The position numbers and the translations under genes were made by a program. Shown in pieces: positions 53,080 through 62,232 of a DNA stretch of 64,000 bases. This DNA is from Candidatus Leptovillus gracilis (lineage in GTDB: Bacteria; Chloroflexota; Anaerolineae; Promineifilales; Promineifilaceae), in contig JADJXA010000005.1 in assembly GCA_016716065.1 (NCBI GenBank), positions 248,001 through 312,000 on the forward strand, in the 5' to 3' direction. Under the pieces are notes generated by a model. That model had not been told where the DNA came from, made no database searches, and saw only the letters and a list, made by a program, of their open reading frames with translations. Within the stretch, counting starts at the first letter, position 1. Each line of letters opens with the position of its first letter.

Positions 53080-54504
53080 TTACAGCAGCGGGCGGGGCGC
53101 GCCGCGGGTGAGCGGGTCCTGGCGTTTGGCGGTGATGTGCAGATAGCCATCCCGGTCCAGGTAGCCCAGATCGCCGGTGAACAGCCAGCCGCTGCGGCCG
53201 TCTGGGCCGGTACGCACCACCTCGGCTGTGATGACCGGCCGCTGCCAATAACCACTCATCACCTGAGGGCCGCGCACCAACACTTCGCCAATTTCGCCGA
53301 CAGACAGGGCTTCTGTGCCCAGCGATACGTCAGCGATCTGTACATCGGTATCTGGCAAGGGGACGCCAACAGCGTCTGATCTGGGGTTCCTGTAGGGGTC
53401 CAACGCCACCAATCCGCCAGCCTCGGTCAGGCCATAGGCGTCGAGGAGCCGGCCGCCGGTCAGGCTCTCGAACTGTTGGCGCAGCGTCAGCGTCAGGGCG
53501 GCTTTGCTGCTCAGGGCCAGATGGATGGAAGAAAGGTTGTATTGGCGCTGTCGGCTGTGTTCGGCCACTGCCTGAAATAATTTCGGTACGCCGGGGAGGA
53601 AGGTGACGCGGTACTGCTGGATGGCTTGCAGGCTGTGGCCGATGTCGCGGGGATTGTGCATCAGGACCAGGGTAGCGGCGTTGGCGACGCTGGCGGTAAG
53701 CACGGCCGTCAGGCCAAACGAATCATAAAACGGCATCAGCGCCAGGACGGTTTCCTGGGCGGGCTGCAGCGGCAGCCAGTGGTTCGACATGGTGGCGCTG
53801 CACACCAGATTACGATGGGATAGGCTGATGCCGGGCTGATTATGGGCGTTGACGTGGGGATAGAGGATAACGGCCGTATCCGGTGGCATCACTTCCACCA
53901 GCTTCAACCGGGCCATCTTGCTGCGCAGCACCCGCCTGAACGAGAGCGTCGAAGCGCTGTTGTTCGCCTTAAACTGGCGCGGAACTGTTTCACGGCCGTT
54001 CCACTTCACCGGCCAGGGCAAAAAATCCGCCGCCTGGCTAATAACTACCTGCCGCAAGTTCGTCCGGCTGCGGATAGACTGCACGCCGGGCAAAAGTCGC
54101 TGGGGGATAATCAGCGTTTCGCTGCCAGAATCGTCCAATACGTGGGCCACATCTTCCAGGCGCGCGTTTGGATTCAGGCCGACGACAATGCCGCCAATCC
54201 GCCAAACGGCATAAGCGGCAATCACAAATTCGGCGCAGTTGGGCAGGGCAATGGCGACCCGATCCCCCTTTCTAACCTGGCGCTGCTGCAAACCGGCGGC
54301 AAAGCGATTGACCATGTTATTCAACTGCCGGTAGGTCTGGCGAGCGGCCAACTGGCGGTCGCGCAGCGGTGCGCTGGTGATGATGGCGGTACGCTTGGGG
54401 AATTTATGCGCCGCGTGCAGAAGAAAATGATCCAGTGGCAGCACCGGATACTTCAAGGATGGGGGAACTTGTGTGTCATACTGTTGCAGCCAGGGTTTAT
54501 CCAT
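53080..54504 (-). CDS. Degenerate acyl-CoA ligase-like (AMP-binding) protein, truncated
   Basis: A 474-residue member of the ANL superfamily. It starts MDKPWLQQYD as long-chain acyl-CoA ligases of this phylum do, and keeps FLPGVPKLFQA, DAYGLTEAGGLVALDP and the A8-like GWLFTGDLGYLDRDGYLHI. Two essential parts are abnormal. The ATP phosphate loop, normally YTSGTTGxPKG, reads YPHVNAHNQPG, and the C-terminal subdomain of about 100 residues with the catalytic lysine is absent; the protein ends at RGAPRPLL beside a repeat. It is unlikely to adenylate anything. It may be a binding pseudoenzyme or a decaying gene. Confidence 0.8.
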   Translation of the reverse strand: MDKPWLQQYDTQVPPSLKYPVLPLDHFLLHAAHKFPKRTAIITSAPLRDRQLAARQTYRQLNNMVNRFAAGLQQRQVRKGDRVAIALPNCAEFVIAAYAVWRIGGIVVGLNPNARLEDVAHVLDDSGSETLIIPQRLLPGVQSIRSRTNLRQVVISQAADFLPWPVKWNGRETVPRQFKANNSASTLSFRRVLRSKMARLKLVEVMPPDTAVILYPHVNAHNQPGISLSHRNLVCSATMSNHWLPLQPAQETVLALMPFYDSFGLTAVLTASVANAATLVLMHNPRDIGHSLQAIQQYRVTFLPGVPKLFQAVAEHSRQRQYNLSSIHLALSSKAALTLTLRQQFESLTGGRLLDAYGLTEAGGLVALDPYRNPRSDAVGVPLPDTDVQIADVSLGTEALSVGEIGEVLVRGPQVMSGYWQRPVITAEVVRTGPDGRSGWLFTGDLGYLDRDGYLHITAKRQDPLTRGAPRPLL

Positions 54505-54679
54505 CATACCTTCAGCGCGCCGCACTACAAAACTGGCGTCTTGTGCGTAACCCGATTTGGCAAAGGGTGTGTTGCAAGTGAAACGCATCCTTTGGTAAAT
54601 TACGCTGCACTGGACACGGTTTCGTGCAAAAGTGTGTTACGCTTCTGATTATAAAACTTTCTTGTCTGGCGCGTAAAGG

Positions 54680-55531
54680 TCAGGGCAAGAATCCAATCTG
54701 GCGCAAGAGCCAATCACCGCCCCATTGGTACATGAAGATAAAAAAGCCGCAGCAGCAGCAGGTGAGCAGCAGCAGCACAACCGCCAAAATACCGACGATG
54801 CGTTTGCCGGTATTGGCGCCCGACTGCGCCTGCACCACCGGCGGTTCGGCCGCGGGGATGACTCTGGGCGCGCGCAAGCGCGGTGGGTCCGGCGTCAATT
54901 CGGCCAATTCTGGCAAGTCCGACAGGTCGGGTAGAACGGGAACGTCTGGCAAGGCCAGCAGCGGGTAGACGGGTTCATCGGCGTCCGACGACTCGCCTGG
55001 GATGGTGTCTTTGTTGGTTGTAGCGGCTTCCTCATGGAGAGGCGGCGCCTCTTCGTGCGCCGGCAGGTCGTCGAAGCTGGGGGGCAGCATCGGGTCGGTG
55101 AAGTCTGGTTCGGCGGAGGGTAGGGGTTCGGTAGCGGAAACGGCCGTTACCAGCAGTTCTCCCTTCTCATCCACCGGCGCCGGTTCGGCCAACATCGTCA
55201 TCACCGCGGCGTCTTCGGCCACATCCAGCAGTTGATAAAGCAGCACCACGCCGCTGCCAATTTGCACCTCCTGGTCTGGCTCCAGCAAAATCGGCCCGGC
55301 GCTGATGTTGCGCCCAGCGACAAACGTGCCATTGGTGCTGCCCAGGTCCTCCAGGCGGTAGCCTTCTTCGGTTTCAACCAGGCGGGCGTGCAGACGAGAC
55401 ACTTCTGGGTCGTCTACGGTGATGTCGGCCGCCGGGTCACGCCCCAGGGTGATGACCGGCGCCGACAAGGGAATGATTCGACCAACTTGTGGCCCCTTGC
55501 GGATGATGAGCTGATACACTTTTTCTAACAC
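54680..55531 (-). CDS. FHA-domain membrane protein
   Basis: 283 residues. The FHA phosphothreonine-binding domain covers about residues 5-95: ITLGRDPAADITVDDPEVSRLHARLVETEEGYRLEDLGSTNGTFVAGR, with the conserved GR, SRxH and STNGT. A long acidic Pro-rich linker leads to one C-terminal membrane helix (about 246-268) that includes CCCC, and an outer tail. The GTG start at 55531 is preferred because GGGAGG lies just upstream; an ACGGCCGT site sits between the two. FHA proteins read Ser/Thr kinase signals; no kinase is in the window. MurJ is encoded next upstream. Confidence 0.85.
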   Translation of the reverse strand: MLEKVYQLIIRKGPQVGRIIPLSAPVITLGRDPAADITVDDPEVSRLHARLVETEEGYRLEDLGSTNGTFVAGRNISAGPILLEPDQEVQIGSGVVLLYQLLDVAEDAAVMTMLAEPAPVDEKGELLVTAVSATEPLPSAEPDFTDPMLPPSFDDLPAHEEAPPLHEEAATTNKDTIPGESSDADEPVYPLLALPDVPVLPDLSDLPELAELTPDPPRLRAPRVIPAAEPPVVQAQSGANTGKRIVGILAVVLLLLTCCCCGFFIFMYQWGGDWLLRQIGFLP

Positions 55532-55651
55532 GGCCGTTGCCTCCCATGAATCGCCAGCGCCAGGCCAACGAGAATTGGATATACATACATTCTCGCGCAT
55601 TTTACCTGAAAACAGCAAATAAGGAACAGTTGATGGTGGGTAGTGGCAGCT

Positions 55652-57244
55652 TCAGCTTCGCCGGCGAAGCAGGGAGGGTAGGGCTTTGGCGATCTGAATG
55701 TCCAGGGCGAAAACCATGACTGTGTAGCCAGCCAGCCCGGCCAGGCCGCCGGCCAGCACCAGAACAATGTGATTCAGCAGACTGGTCATGGGCAGCCGTG
55801 GCAGCAGCAGGGTCATTGCGCCGTAGGCCGCCAGACCTGTGACCAGCGCCGCGCCCAACGATTTTACGGCGGCCGTGGCGATGCCATAACCGCGCAAACC
55901 GCGCAAGGAGCGGTTGAGCAGCCAGGCCATAATCAGCGTATGGACGATGTGTTTGACGGCGTCGGCGACCATCAGGCTGTATAAACCGAGGGGGCGGATG
56001 AGGGCAACGGCCGTGCCCAAGTAGACCACAATCGCCACCACCCCCACCAGGGCCGGCCGCAGGGTGTCCTTGCGCGCATATGAGGCAAAGACCAACATCT
56101 GGTCAATGGCCGCAAAGGGCAGCCCTAAGAGGTAAAATTGCAGCACCCGCGCCGTAATGAGTGTGTTGGCCGGCGTAAATTCGCCTCGCTCGAACAACAG
56201 GGCCACGATGGGCAGCGCCAGGGCATACAAACCGGCCGTCGCCGGCAAAATCAGGGTGATCACCAGCCGCAAGCCATCGGACAGGGTGTGCTTAAAATCG
56301 CCCAGGCGATTTTCCGCCTGACGCGAAAGCGTGGGCAAAATCGCCACCGACAGCGCCGTGACGACCAGCCCCAACGGAAATTGGAACAGCGTGGTGGCGT
56401 AGCGCATGTAGGCCACGCTGTCGTCGCCGGTGCGCGTCGCCAGGTTGTAGCTGAGGGCGATGGAGATTTGGGTGATGACCAGCCCGGCGACGATGGGCGC
56501 GTAGAGCTTGAGGATGCGGCGGATGGCCGGATGGCGCAGATTAAGCTGCCAGCGCAGCCGGGCGTCGCGCAGCGCCGGCAGCTGCAGCACAATTTGCAGG
56601 AAAGAGCCAATCAGCAGCCCCCAGACCAGGCTTTCTACATGGTCGGGGCGCAGCAGGGCAGCCACAACAATGGCCCCATTCAGCACGGCGCCGATGAAGG
56701 CGGGCACAGCGAAGCGTTTGAGGGCATACAGCGCCCCGCTGAGGATGCTGGCCAGGCTCATAAACAGCACCGCCGGAGTGGCCAGGCGCATGAGACGGAT
56801 GGAAACGGCCGTTAACTCCGGATCGGTAAAATTACGCGCACCAATCAACCAGGCGATCTGCGGCGTAAACAGTTCCACCACCCCTACCACCAACAGCAGC
56901 AGCAGCGTGGCCGCGCTGAGTACCATGCTCAACACGCGCCACAGCTCATCGCGCCGCTCTTTGCTGGCATAATCGCTGAACACCGGGACCAGGGAGGAGT
57001 TGACCATGCCGCCGATGATCAGATCGAACAGGCTGATGGGGATGTAAGCGGCGATTTCGTAAGCGGCCAACAGGCCAGACGCGCCAAAAGCGTTGGCTTT
57101 TACCGTTTCCCGTACCAACCCCAACATGCGGCTGACCACGTTGCCAGCCGCCAGGATGGCCGCAGCCTTGACCACGCCGCCATCTTCACGGATGGAGTCG
57201 GGGATGGGCTGCTCTTCCAGTGCTCTGTCTGTGGGTTCTAGCAA
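55652..57244 (-). CDS. murJ: Lipid II flippase MurJ
   Basis: A 530-residue polytopic protein of the MviN/MurJ family, which moves lipid II across the membrane for peptidoglycan synthesis. About 14 hydrophobic segments are seen. Family blocks: AAAILAAGNVVSRMLGLVRETVKANAFGAS at the start, FDLIIGGMVNSSLVPVFSDYA, ATRTGDDSVAYMRYATTLFQFPLGLVVTALSVAILPTLSR and LLFERGEFTPANT. The TTG start at 57244 has AGGA 6 nt upstream. Its neighbour FHA protein recalls FHA control of MurJ in actinobacteria (FhaA-MviN), a parallel that is inference only. Confidence 0.93.
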   Translation of the reverse strand: MLEPTDRALEEQPIPDSIREDGGVVKAAAILAAGNVVSRMLGLVRETVKANAFGASGLLAAYEIAAYIPISLFDLIIGGMVNSSLVPVFSDYASKERRDELWRVLSMVLSAATLLLLLVVGVVELFTPQIAWLIGARNFTDPELTAVSIRLMRLATPAVLFMSLASILSGALYALKRFAVPAFIGAVLNGAIVVAALLRPDHVESLVWGLLIGSFLQIVLQLPALRDARLRWQLNLRHPAIRRILKLYAPIVAGLVITQISIALSYNLATRTGDDSVAYMRYATTLFQFPLGLVVTALSVAILPTLSRQAENRLGDFKHTLSDGLRLVITLILPATAGLYALALPIVALLFERGEFTPANTLITARVLQFYLLGLPFAAIDQMLVFASYARKDTLRPALVGVVAIVVYLGTAVALIRPLGLYSLMVADAVKHIVHTLIMAWLLNRSLRGLRGYGIATAAVKSLGAALVTGLAAYGAMTLLLPRLPMTSLLNHIVLVLAGGLAGLAGYTVMVFALDIQIAKALPSLLRRRS

Positions 57245-57324
57245 AATGCGTCCTGATCTTCACTGTTGTATCAGGGGCATTCTAACCGATGGGTGGATGG
57301 GGGGCAATAAGTGGTGGGGTAAGC

Positions 57325-57412
57325 GTTCATCCCCCTCTCTGGACCTCCCCCGAAGAGGGAGGGAACTTGCTTCCTCTCCCTCTGGGAGAGGGTTGGGGGG
57401 AGGGTAAGAGGG
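57325..57412. repeat. C/G-rich intergenic hairpins (CCTCTCCC...GGGAGAGG)
   Basis: CCTCTCCC (57373-57380) pairs with GGGAGAGG (57384-57391), flanked by further CCCCTC and GGGGAGGG words. It lies 3' of fbp and 5' of murJ and is a type common in intergenic DNA. It may end the fbp transcript. Confidence 0.55.
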
Positions 57413-57461
57413 CTGAACGGATACTGGCGGGGTACAGGAAACGGGATACGGGATACGGTGG

Positions 57462-59423
57462 TCACGCCTCTTTGATCAAGCCGGTGCGGTACGCGCCCAG
57501 CAGTTCTTTCAGGCTGTCTATGCGCTGCTGAATCAGCCGCCCCTCGTCGGTGTCCTTCACGCGGATGCGCAGGCGGTTGCGTTCCAGGATTTCCGTTTGT
57601 GTTTGCATATCAATCCCTTCTTCAATCGCCAACTGCTGCGATTCAAACGGTTCGTGGGAGGCCAACAGCAGCCCGTAGGAGTTGAAGATGAGCGTGTAAC
57701 CGGCAATGCCGGTGATTTTGTGGTACGCCTTGGCCAGCCCGCCATCTATCACCAACAGCTTGCCACCCGCTTTGATAGGGCTTTCCCCCTTGCGCACCTG
57801 CACCGGCACGTGGCCGTTGATGATGTGGGCTGTGTCCGGGTCTAGCCCAAATTCGCGTAGGATTCTAACGGCCGTTTCCTCCCGATCCCGCCAGGCAAAA
57901 TAAGCATTCTTCTCTTCCTTGTGCGTGCTTTCAGCGGCGATGAAATATCGCTCAAAGGTCGCCATTTTGTTTTTGCCAAAAATGGGCGATTTGGCCCCGC
58001 TCCACAGATACCACATCACATCCTGGCCGTAGCGTTTTTCGTCCGGGTCGGCGCTGAAATACCCCTGCCGCGCCAACCGGTCCAGGCGGTCTACAAACGC
58101 CCGGCCGGCATATTCCTGCCCGCCAACCCGCGCCGACATAAAGGAACCATCCTCTTCCATGGCGATGCAGCCGTGGTAGAGCAAATTGCCGTTGTACACC
58201 AGATACATGCTCCCCCGCGAAAAGAGAAAACGCACATGCTGCTGCAACTTTTCGCTGATGGCGAAGGATTGCTGCAGCCGGGCGACGGTATTGGCTTCGT
58301 CGGGCGTTAACTCATAGGGGTTGGCCGGGTCCACGGTGGGGAAATGGGTGTCTAGCAAGGGGTAGCTACGGCCGTCTACCAGCGCCGTGCCCGTTTCGCC
58401 ATCAATCTTGTCCAACAACAGCCGGTCTTGCATCTCAAAATGCGGCCGTCGCTGAATAATTTGCGCCTCCAGCTTCAGTTGAATGATGGCAATCGCCTTG
58501 TGCATCTTTGCCATCAACTGAATCTCGTTGTGGGTAAACTGCGCCTCGCCGCTAATTTTAGGCTGGAAACGATGGCACGGGTCGCTGCCATACATATCCA
58601 TGGCAAAGGTCGCCAACGGCAGCATACTGATGGCGTAGCCATTCTCCAACGTCTCCATGTTGGCATAACGCAGCGCCGTGCGAATGACGTTGGCGATGCA
58701 CGCCGCGCTGCCGGCCGCCGCCCCCATCCACACAATGTCATGATTGCCCCATTGAATATCCAGCTCATGGTAAGCCATCAGCGTATCCATGATGATGTGC
58801 GCCCCAGGGCCGCGATCATACACATCGCCGATGACATGCAGGCGGGCAATCGCCAGCCGCTGAATCAATTCCGACAAAGCGACGATAAAGTCATTGGCCT
58901 GCCCAATGGCGATGATGGTTTCGATGATGCGTCGGTAATAATCTAACTTATTGTCGCTGCCTTCTTGCTCATGCAGCAGCTCTTCGATGATATTGGCAAA
59001 CCCGGCCGGCAGGGCGGCGCGCACGTCGGCGCGGGTGTATTTGGAGGCCAGGTTGCGGCATAAGCGGATCAGGCGAAAGAGGGTGATGCGATACCAGGCA
59101 TCGGGATTGCCAGTTTTGTCCAGTATATGGGCCAGCTTTTTTTCCGGGTAGTAGATCAGCGTCGCCAGGTCTCGTTTTTCCTGCTCGGTCAGGTCGTAGA
59201 CGAATAATTCATCTATGCGCCGCTTGATGGAACCGGAGCCATTTTTGAGGACGTGGAGGAAGGCTTCGTATTCGCCGTGAATGTCGGAGACGAAATGTTC
59301 TGTGCCTTTGGGGAGCTGCAACTTGGCGCTGAGGTCAATGATTTCCGTGGAGGCGGCGCGGATGGTGGGATACTGCCGGGCCAATAAGGTGAGGTAGGCT
59401 AATTTTTCGGCGGAAACGTCCAT
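57462..59423 (-). CDS. fbp: Fructose-1,6-bisphosphatase class III
   Basis: A 653-residue enzyme of the Firmicutes-type (class III) FBPase family, a metallophosphatase-fold enzyme of gluconeogenesis. Motifs are FVSDIHGEYEAFLHVLKNGSG, HVIGDVYDRGPGAHIIMD, DIQWGNHDIVWMGAAAGS, the LYHGCIAMEEDGSF region, and INGHVPVQVRKGESPIKAGGKLLVIDGGLAKAYH. Length matches the family (about 640-670). It stands alone. This class is unusual outside Firmicutes and Bacteroidetes but known in Chloroflexota-like genomes. Confidence 0.95.
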   Translation of the reverse strand: MDVSAEKLAYLTLLARQYPTIRAASTEIIDLSAKLQLPKGTEHFVSDIHGEYEAFLHVLKNGSGSIKRRIDELFVYDLTEQEKRDLATLIYYPEKKLAHILDKTGNPDAWYRITLFRLIRLCRNLASKYTRADVRAALPAGFANIIEELLHEQEGSDNKLDYYRRIIETIIAIGQANDFIVALSELIQRLAIARLHVIGDVYDRGPGAHIIMDTLMAYHELDIQWGNHDIVWMGAAAGSAACIANVIRTALRYANMETLENGYAISMLPLATFAMDMYGSDPCHRFQPKISGEAQFTHNEIQLMAKMHKAIAIIQLKLEAQIIQRRPHFEMQDRLLLDKIDGETGTALVDGRSYPLLDTHFPTVDPANPYELTPDEANTVARLQQSFAISEKLQQHVRFLFSRGSMYLVYNGNLLYHGCIAMEEDGSFMSARVGGQEYAGRAFVDRLDRLARQGYFSADPDEKRYGQDVMWYLWSGAKSPIFGKNKMATFERYFIAAESTHKEEKNAYFAWRDREETAVRILREFGLDPDTAHIINGHVPVQVRKGESPIKAGGKLLVIDGGLAKAYHKITGIAGYTLIFNSYGLLLASHEPFESQQLAIEEGIDMQTQTEILERNRLRIRVKDTDEGRLIQQRIDSLKELLGAYRTGLIKEA

Positions 59424-59454
59424 GTCTGTTTAACTCCCAACTCCCGATTATCCA

Positions 59455-60054
59455 TTATGGAATCAACTGTTGGCGCTGCCAATGGCCGTCTGCCTGCCAG
59501 GTAAATGCCATGCGGTCTGGGATGTGGTCAGGCTGTTCCTGCCAAAACTCATAGCGATACGGTTCCAGGCGGTAGCCGCCCCAGGCGCCTGGCAGCGGAA
59601 TCTGGCCCGCCTGGAATCTCTGTTTCAGTTGGGCCAGCATGTCTTGCAGCGCGGCGCGGGACGAAACGGCCCCGCCGGACTGGGTGAGCCAGGCGCCAAG
59701 CTGGCTGCTGCGCGGCCGGGTGGCAAAATAACGCCATACATCGCCGCTGGGTAGGGGCACAGCCGTTCCCTGTATGCGCACTTGCCGCCGCAAAGCCAGC
59801 CAGGGAAACAGCAGCGCCGCCTGTGGGTGGGCCGCCAGGTCTTGGGCTTTTTGCGTTTCCAGGCCGGTGTAAAAGACAAAACCGGTGGCGTCAAAACTAC
59901 GCAGCAGCATCAACCGCGACGATGCCTCGCCATCAGCCGAGACGGTGGACAACACCATGGCATTGGGCTGCGGCAGATTGTGGCTCTGCGCTTCGTCGTA
60001 CCAGGCAGCAAACAAGGCCAGCGGATCAACGGCGGCGGGTGAAGTTGTTGACAA
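59455..60054 (-). CDS. pdxH: Pyridoxamine 5'-phosphate oxidase
   Basis: A 199-residue FMN enzyme that makes pyridoxal 5'-phosphate. It has LFAAWYDEAQSHNLPQPNAMVLSTVSADGEASSRLMLLRSFDATGFVFYTGLETQKAQDL, LRRQVRIQGTAVPL, RPRSSQLGAWLTQSG and the C-terminal WGGYRLEPYRYEFWQ. Length is slightly short of the usual 215, and the last residues RLxP of typical PdxH (here RQQLIP) are altered. The start is probably TTG at 60054 without a strong ribosome-binding site. Confidence 0.88.
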   Translation of the reverse strand: MSTTSPAAVDPLALFAAWYDEAQSHNLPQPNAMVLSTVSADGEASSRLMLLRSFDATGFVFYTGLETQKAQDLAAHPQAALLFPWLALRRQVRIQGTAVPLPSGDVWRYFATRPRSSQLGAWLTQSGGAVSSRAALQDMLAQLKQRFQAGQIPLPGAWGGYRLEPYRYEFWQEQPDHIPDRMAFTWQADGHWQRQQLIP

Positions 60055-60066
60055 GGCCAGGGGACA

Positions 60067-60113
60067 AAAAAACGGCCGTCCAGGAAACCAACTTAGCTCC
60101 CAGACGGCCGTTT
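60067..60113 (-). terminator. Terminator of the RRM gene built from two ACGGCCGT sites
   Basis: AAACGGCCGTC (60070-60080) pairs with GACGGCCGTTT (60103-60113). On the minus strand the stem is followed by seven T. Each arm is itself the palindromic octamer, so each can also fold alone. Confidence 0.7.
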
Positions 60114-60162
60114 ACGAGGTGTTTGTGTGCGTAATTCGTCTGATTGCGCAGACGTTAATTAC

Positions 60163-60591
60163 TTACCAACGGCGGCCACCACTATCTCTGTCCGAGTAAT
60201 CATTGCGACGGCCGTAACCACCACCGCTGTCACTCCGACCGCCACCGCCACGGCTGTCACTACGACCACCACCGCCACGGCTGTCACTACGACCACCACC
60301 ACCACGGCTGTCGCCGCCACGATTGCCGCCGCCACCGCTGCGTTCTTCACGGGGGCGCGCTTCGTTGACGCGCAAATTACGGCCACCAATCTCTTTGCCG
60401 TCTAAAGCAGCAATCGCTGCATCAGCCGCAGAAGGGGCCATCTCGACGAAGCAGAAACCACGAAAACGGCCGGTATCCCGGTCGTTAATCATGGCGACTG
60501 ATTCAACCTCACCATATTCCGAAAACAGGTCACGAACATCTTCTTCTGTGGCCGAGAACGACAAATTCCCTACGTAAACTTTCTTTGCCAA
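60163..60591 (-). CDS. RNA-binding protein, RRM plus Gly/Arg-rich tail
   Basis: 142 residues. One RRM at 1-80 with RNP2 VYVGNL and RNP1 RGFCFVEM, then a Gly/Arg/Ser tail with three exact copies of SDSRGGGGR encoded by 27-bp tandem units. This is the plan of the cold-induced RNA-binding proteins of cyanobacteria and other bacteria. The TTG start at 60591 follows GGAGAG. About 200 bp of gene-free DNA lies upstream, long enough for a regulated leader, but I see no defined cold box. Confidence 0.9.
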   Translation of the reverse strand: MAKKVYVGNLSFSATEEDVRDLFSEYGEVESVAMINDRDTGRFRGFCFVEMAPSAADAAIAALDGKEIGGRNLRVNEARPREERSGGGGNRGGDSRGGGGRSDSRGGGGRSDSRGGGGRSDSGGGYGRRNDYSDRDSGGRRW

Positions 60592-60812
60592 GGTGATACT
60601 CTCTCCAAATTAAGGTCCAGTCTGAAACACAACCAATGGCTGCGCAAACCTGGGTAAAAAATAACCAACGAACGAGTTAAGGATAACGATATTTTTTTGA
60701 TTTGTCCACTAAATCATCAAATGATGCTAAAATCCTGTTCGCTTCCGTTGCAAATTTTGGGTTGGAAGCGTGACAAGGGTCAAAAAAGACCAAATTGTCT
60801 GCATTATAGAGT

Positions 60813-61667
60813 ATGTCTATGGCTTATTGTCACCTGGAATGTCTATTCCGACCGGAGCAGGAAACACGTAGTCCGGTGGTTTTTGTTCACGGGTTCCCCG
60901 ATTCACCGGAGATGTGGCGGGCGTATACGGCCCCGGCAGAACGGGAACGGCCGTGGTTGGCCGGCCGGGCTATTTACACCTTTGCCTTCCCCAATCGCCA
61001 AACACGCCCGGAGCCGATCCCATCCTGGCGTGACGTGCGCCGGGGCGTGCTGGACGATGAACTGGCCGCCGCCTTTACCGAGGTGATCACCAGCAGCCCG
61101 ACGGGACAAATCATTCCCATTGTCCATGATCTGGGAGCGACGGCCACCTGGCGTTATGCGCGCCGCCGCCGCGGACAGGTGGCGTTTGAGAAGCTGGTCA
61201 GCTTTTCGGTGGGCGCGTGGCTGCGTTATGATCTGGCGGAGCATGGGCTGCGGGCGTTCACCTGGTTGTATCAGGTAATTTATATTGCGCCGTATACGAC
61301 ACGGTTACGGCCGTTGCAAAATCTGCTGGCGTTCCTCCTGACCCGCGCCGCCGGCTATCAGTCCGACAGCGCCGCCGAGGTGTGGCGCGACACGTACCAT
61401 TATTGGGAAGGCTGGCTGTGGCCGCTGCGCCTGCCGTTTTATCTGTTAGGCGCGGGCTGGGAACGGCCGTTTCTCAATTTCCCCTTCCCCGTTTTGTTCA
61501 TGCGCAGCCAGATAGACCGCATTGCCACCACTGAAGCCTTCGAGGTGGAATTGCAGCGCCGCCCCGACTGCCGCTGCATCGTCCTGCCGGATGTCACCCA
61601 TTGGTTCCCGGAACAGCGGCCGGAGTTGGTCCTGCCAGAGTTACGCGCTTTTTTGCATGATGAGTGA
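60813..61667 (+). CDS. Alpha/beta hydrolase, epoxide-hydrolase-like (Asp nucleophile)
   Basis: 284 residues of alpha/beta-hydrolase fold. The oxyanion loop is VVFVHGFPDSPEMW and the nucleophile elbow is IPIVHDLGATATWRYA, where an Asp takes the place of Ser, as in epoxide hydrolases and haloalkane dehalogenases (HDWG-type). The catalytic His is in VLPDVTHWFPEQRPE near the C-terminus, with an acidic residue in RSQIDRI. The cap region is aromatic. The next gene starts within its last codons. The substrate is not known. Confidence 0.8.
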   Translation: MSMAYCHLECLFRPEQETRSPVVFVHGFPDSPEMWRAYTAPAERERPWLAGRAIYTFAFPNRQTRPEPIPSWRDVRRGVLDDELAAAFTEVITSSPTGQIIPIVHDLGATATWRYARRRRGQVAFEKLVSFSVGAWLRYDLAEHGLRAFTWLYQVIYIAPYTTRLRPLQNLLAFLLTRAAGYQSDSAAEVWRDTYHYWEGWLWPLRLPFYLLGAGWERPFLNFPFPVLFMRSQIDRIATTEAFEVELQRRPDCRCIVLPDVTHWFPEQRPELVLPELRAFLHDE

Positions 61668-62232
61668 AGAATTCCCCACGCCGCCCCTTAACCATGTGCG
61701 CCGCCAGGACCGGGCGGTGAGCGATGAAACCTGGCTGCGCGCCCTGCTGCACCGCGCCCCCATAGGCTACCTGGCGACACAGCACGACGGCCAGCCCTTC
61801 ATCAACAGCAATCTGTTTGTCTATGACGAGGCCGCCCATGTGGTGTACATGCACACCGCCAAAACCGGGCGCACGCCAACCAACGTGGCCGATAACGGCC
61901 GTTTCTGTTTCACCGTCACGGAGATGGGGCGGCTGCTGCCGGCCGCGGTGGCTCTGGAATTTAGCGTGGAATATGCCAGCGTGGTGCTGTTTGGCACGGC
62001 CGTTCTCGTCAGCGACGAAGCCGAGGCGACTTATGGGCTGCAGCGGCTGCTGGACAAATACGCGCCGCACCTGACGCCGGGTCAGGATTATCGCCCGCCG
62101 GTGGCCGAGGAGTTGAAGCGCACGGCCGTTTTCCGCCTGAACATCGAAAGCTGGAGCGGCAAAAAGAAAGAGGTCGCCGCCGATTTTCCGGGGGCATATG
62201 CGTATGAATCGGCGACTGGCAAAATGGGATGA
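61657..62232 (+). CDS. Pyridoxamine 5'-phosphate oxidase-related flavin-nucleotide-binding protein
   Basis: 191 residues of split-barrel FMN-binding fold: LLHRAPIGYLATQHDGQPFINSNLFVYDEAAHVVYMHTAKTGRTPTNV, then NGRFCFTVTEMGRLL and a C-terminal IESWSGKKKE. This is the Nim/flavin-nucleotide-binding group rather than PdxH. It overlaps the stop of the hydrolase (ATGATGAGTGA) and its own stop overlaps the start of the methyltransferase, so three genes are translationally coupled. It is probably a small redox enzyme; the substrate is unknown. Confidence 0.82.
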   Translation: MMSEEFPTPPLNHVRRQDRAVSDETWLRALLHRAPIGYLATQHDGQPFINSNLFVYDEAAHVVYMHTAKTGRTPTNVADNGRFCFTVTEMGRLLPAAVALEFSVEYASVVLFGTAVLVSDEAEATYGLQRLLDKYAPHLTPGQDYRPPVAEELKRTAVFRLNIESWSGKKKEVAADFPGAYAYESATGKMG

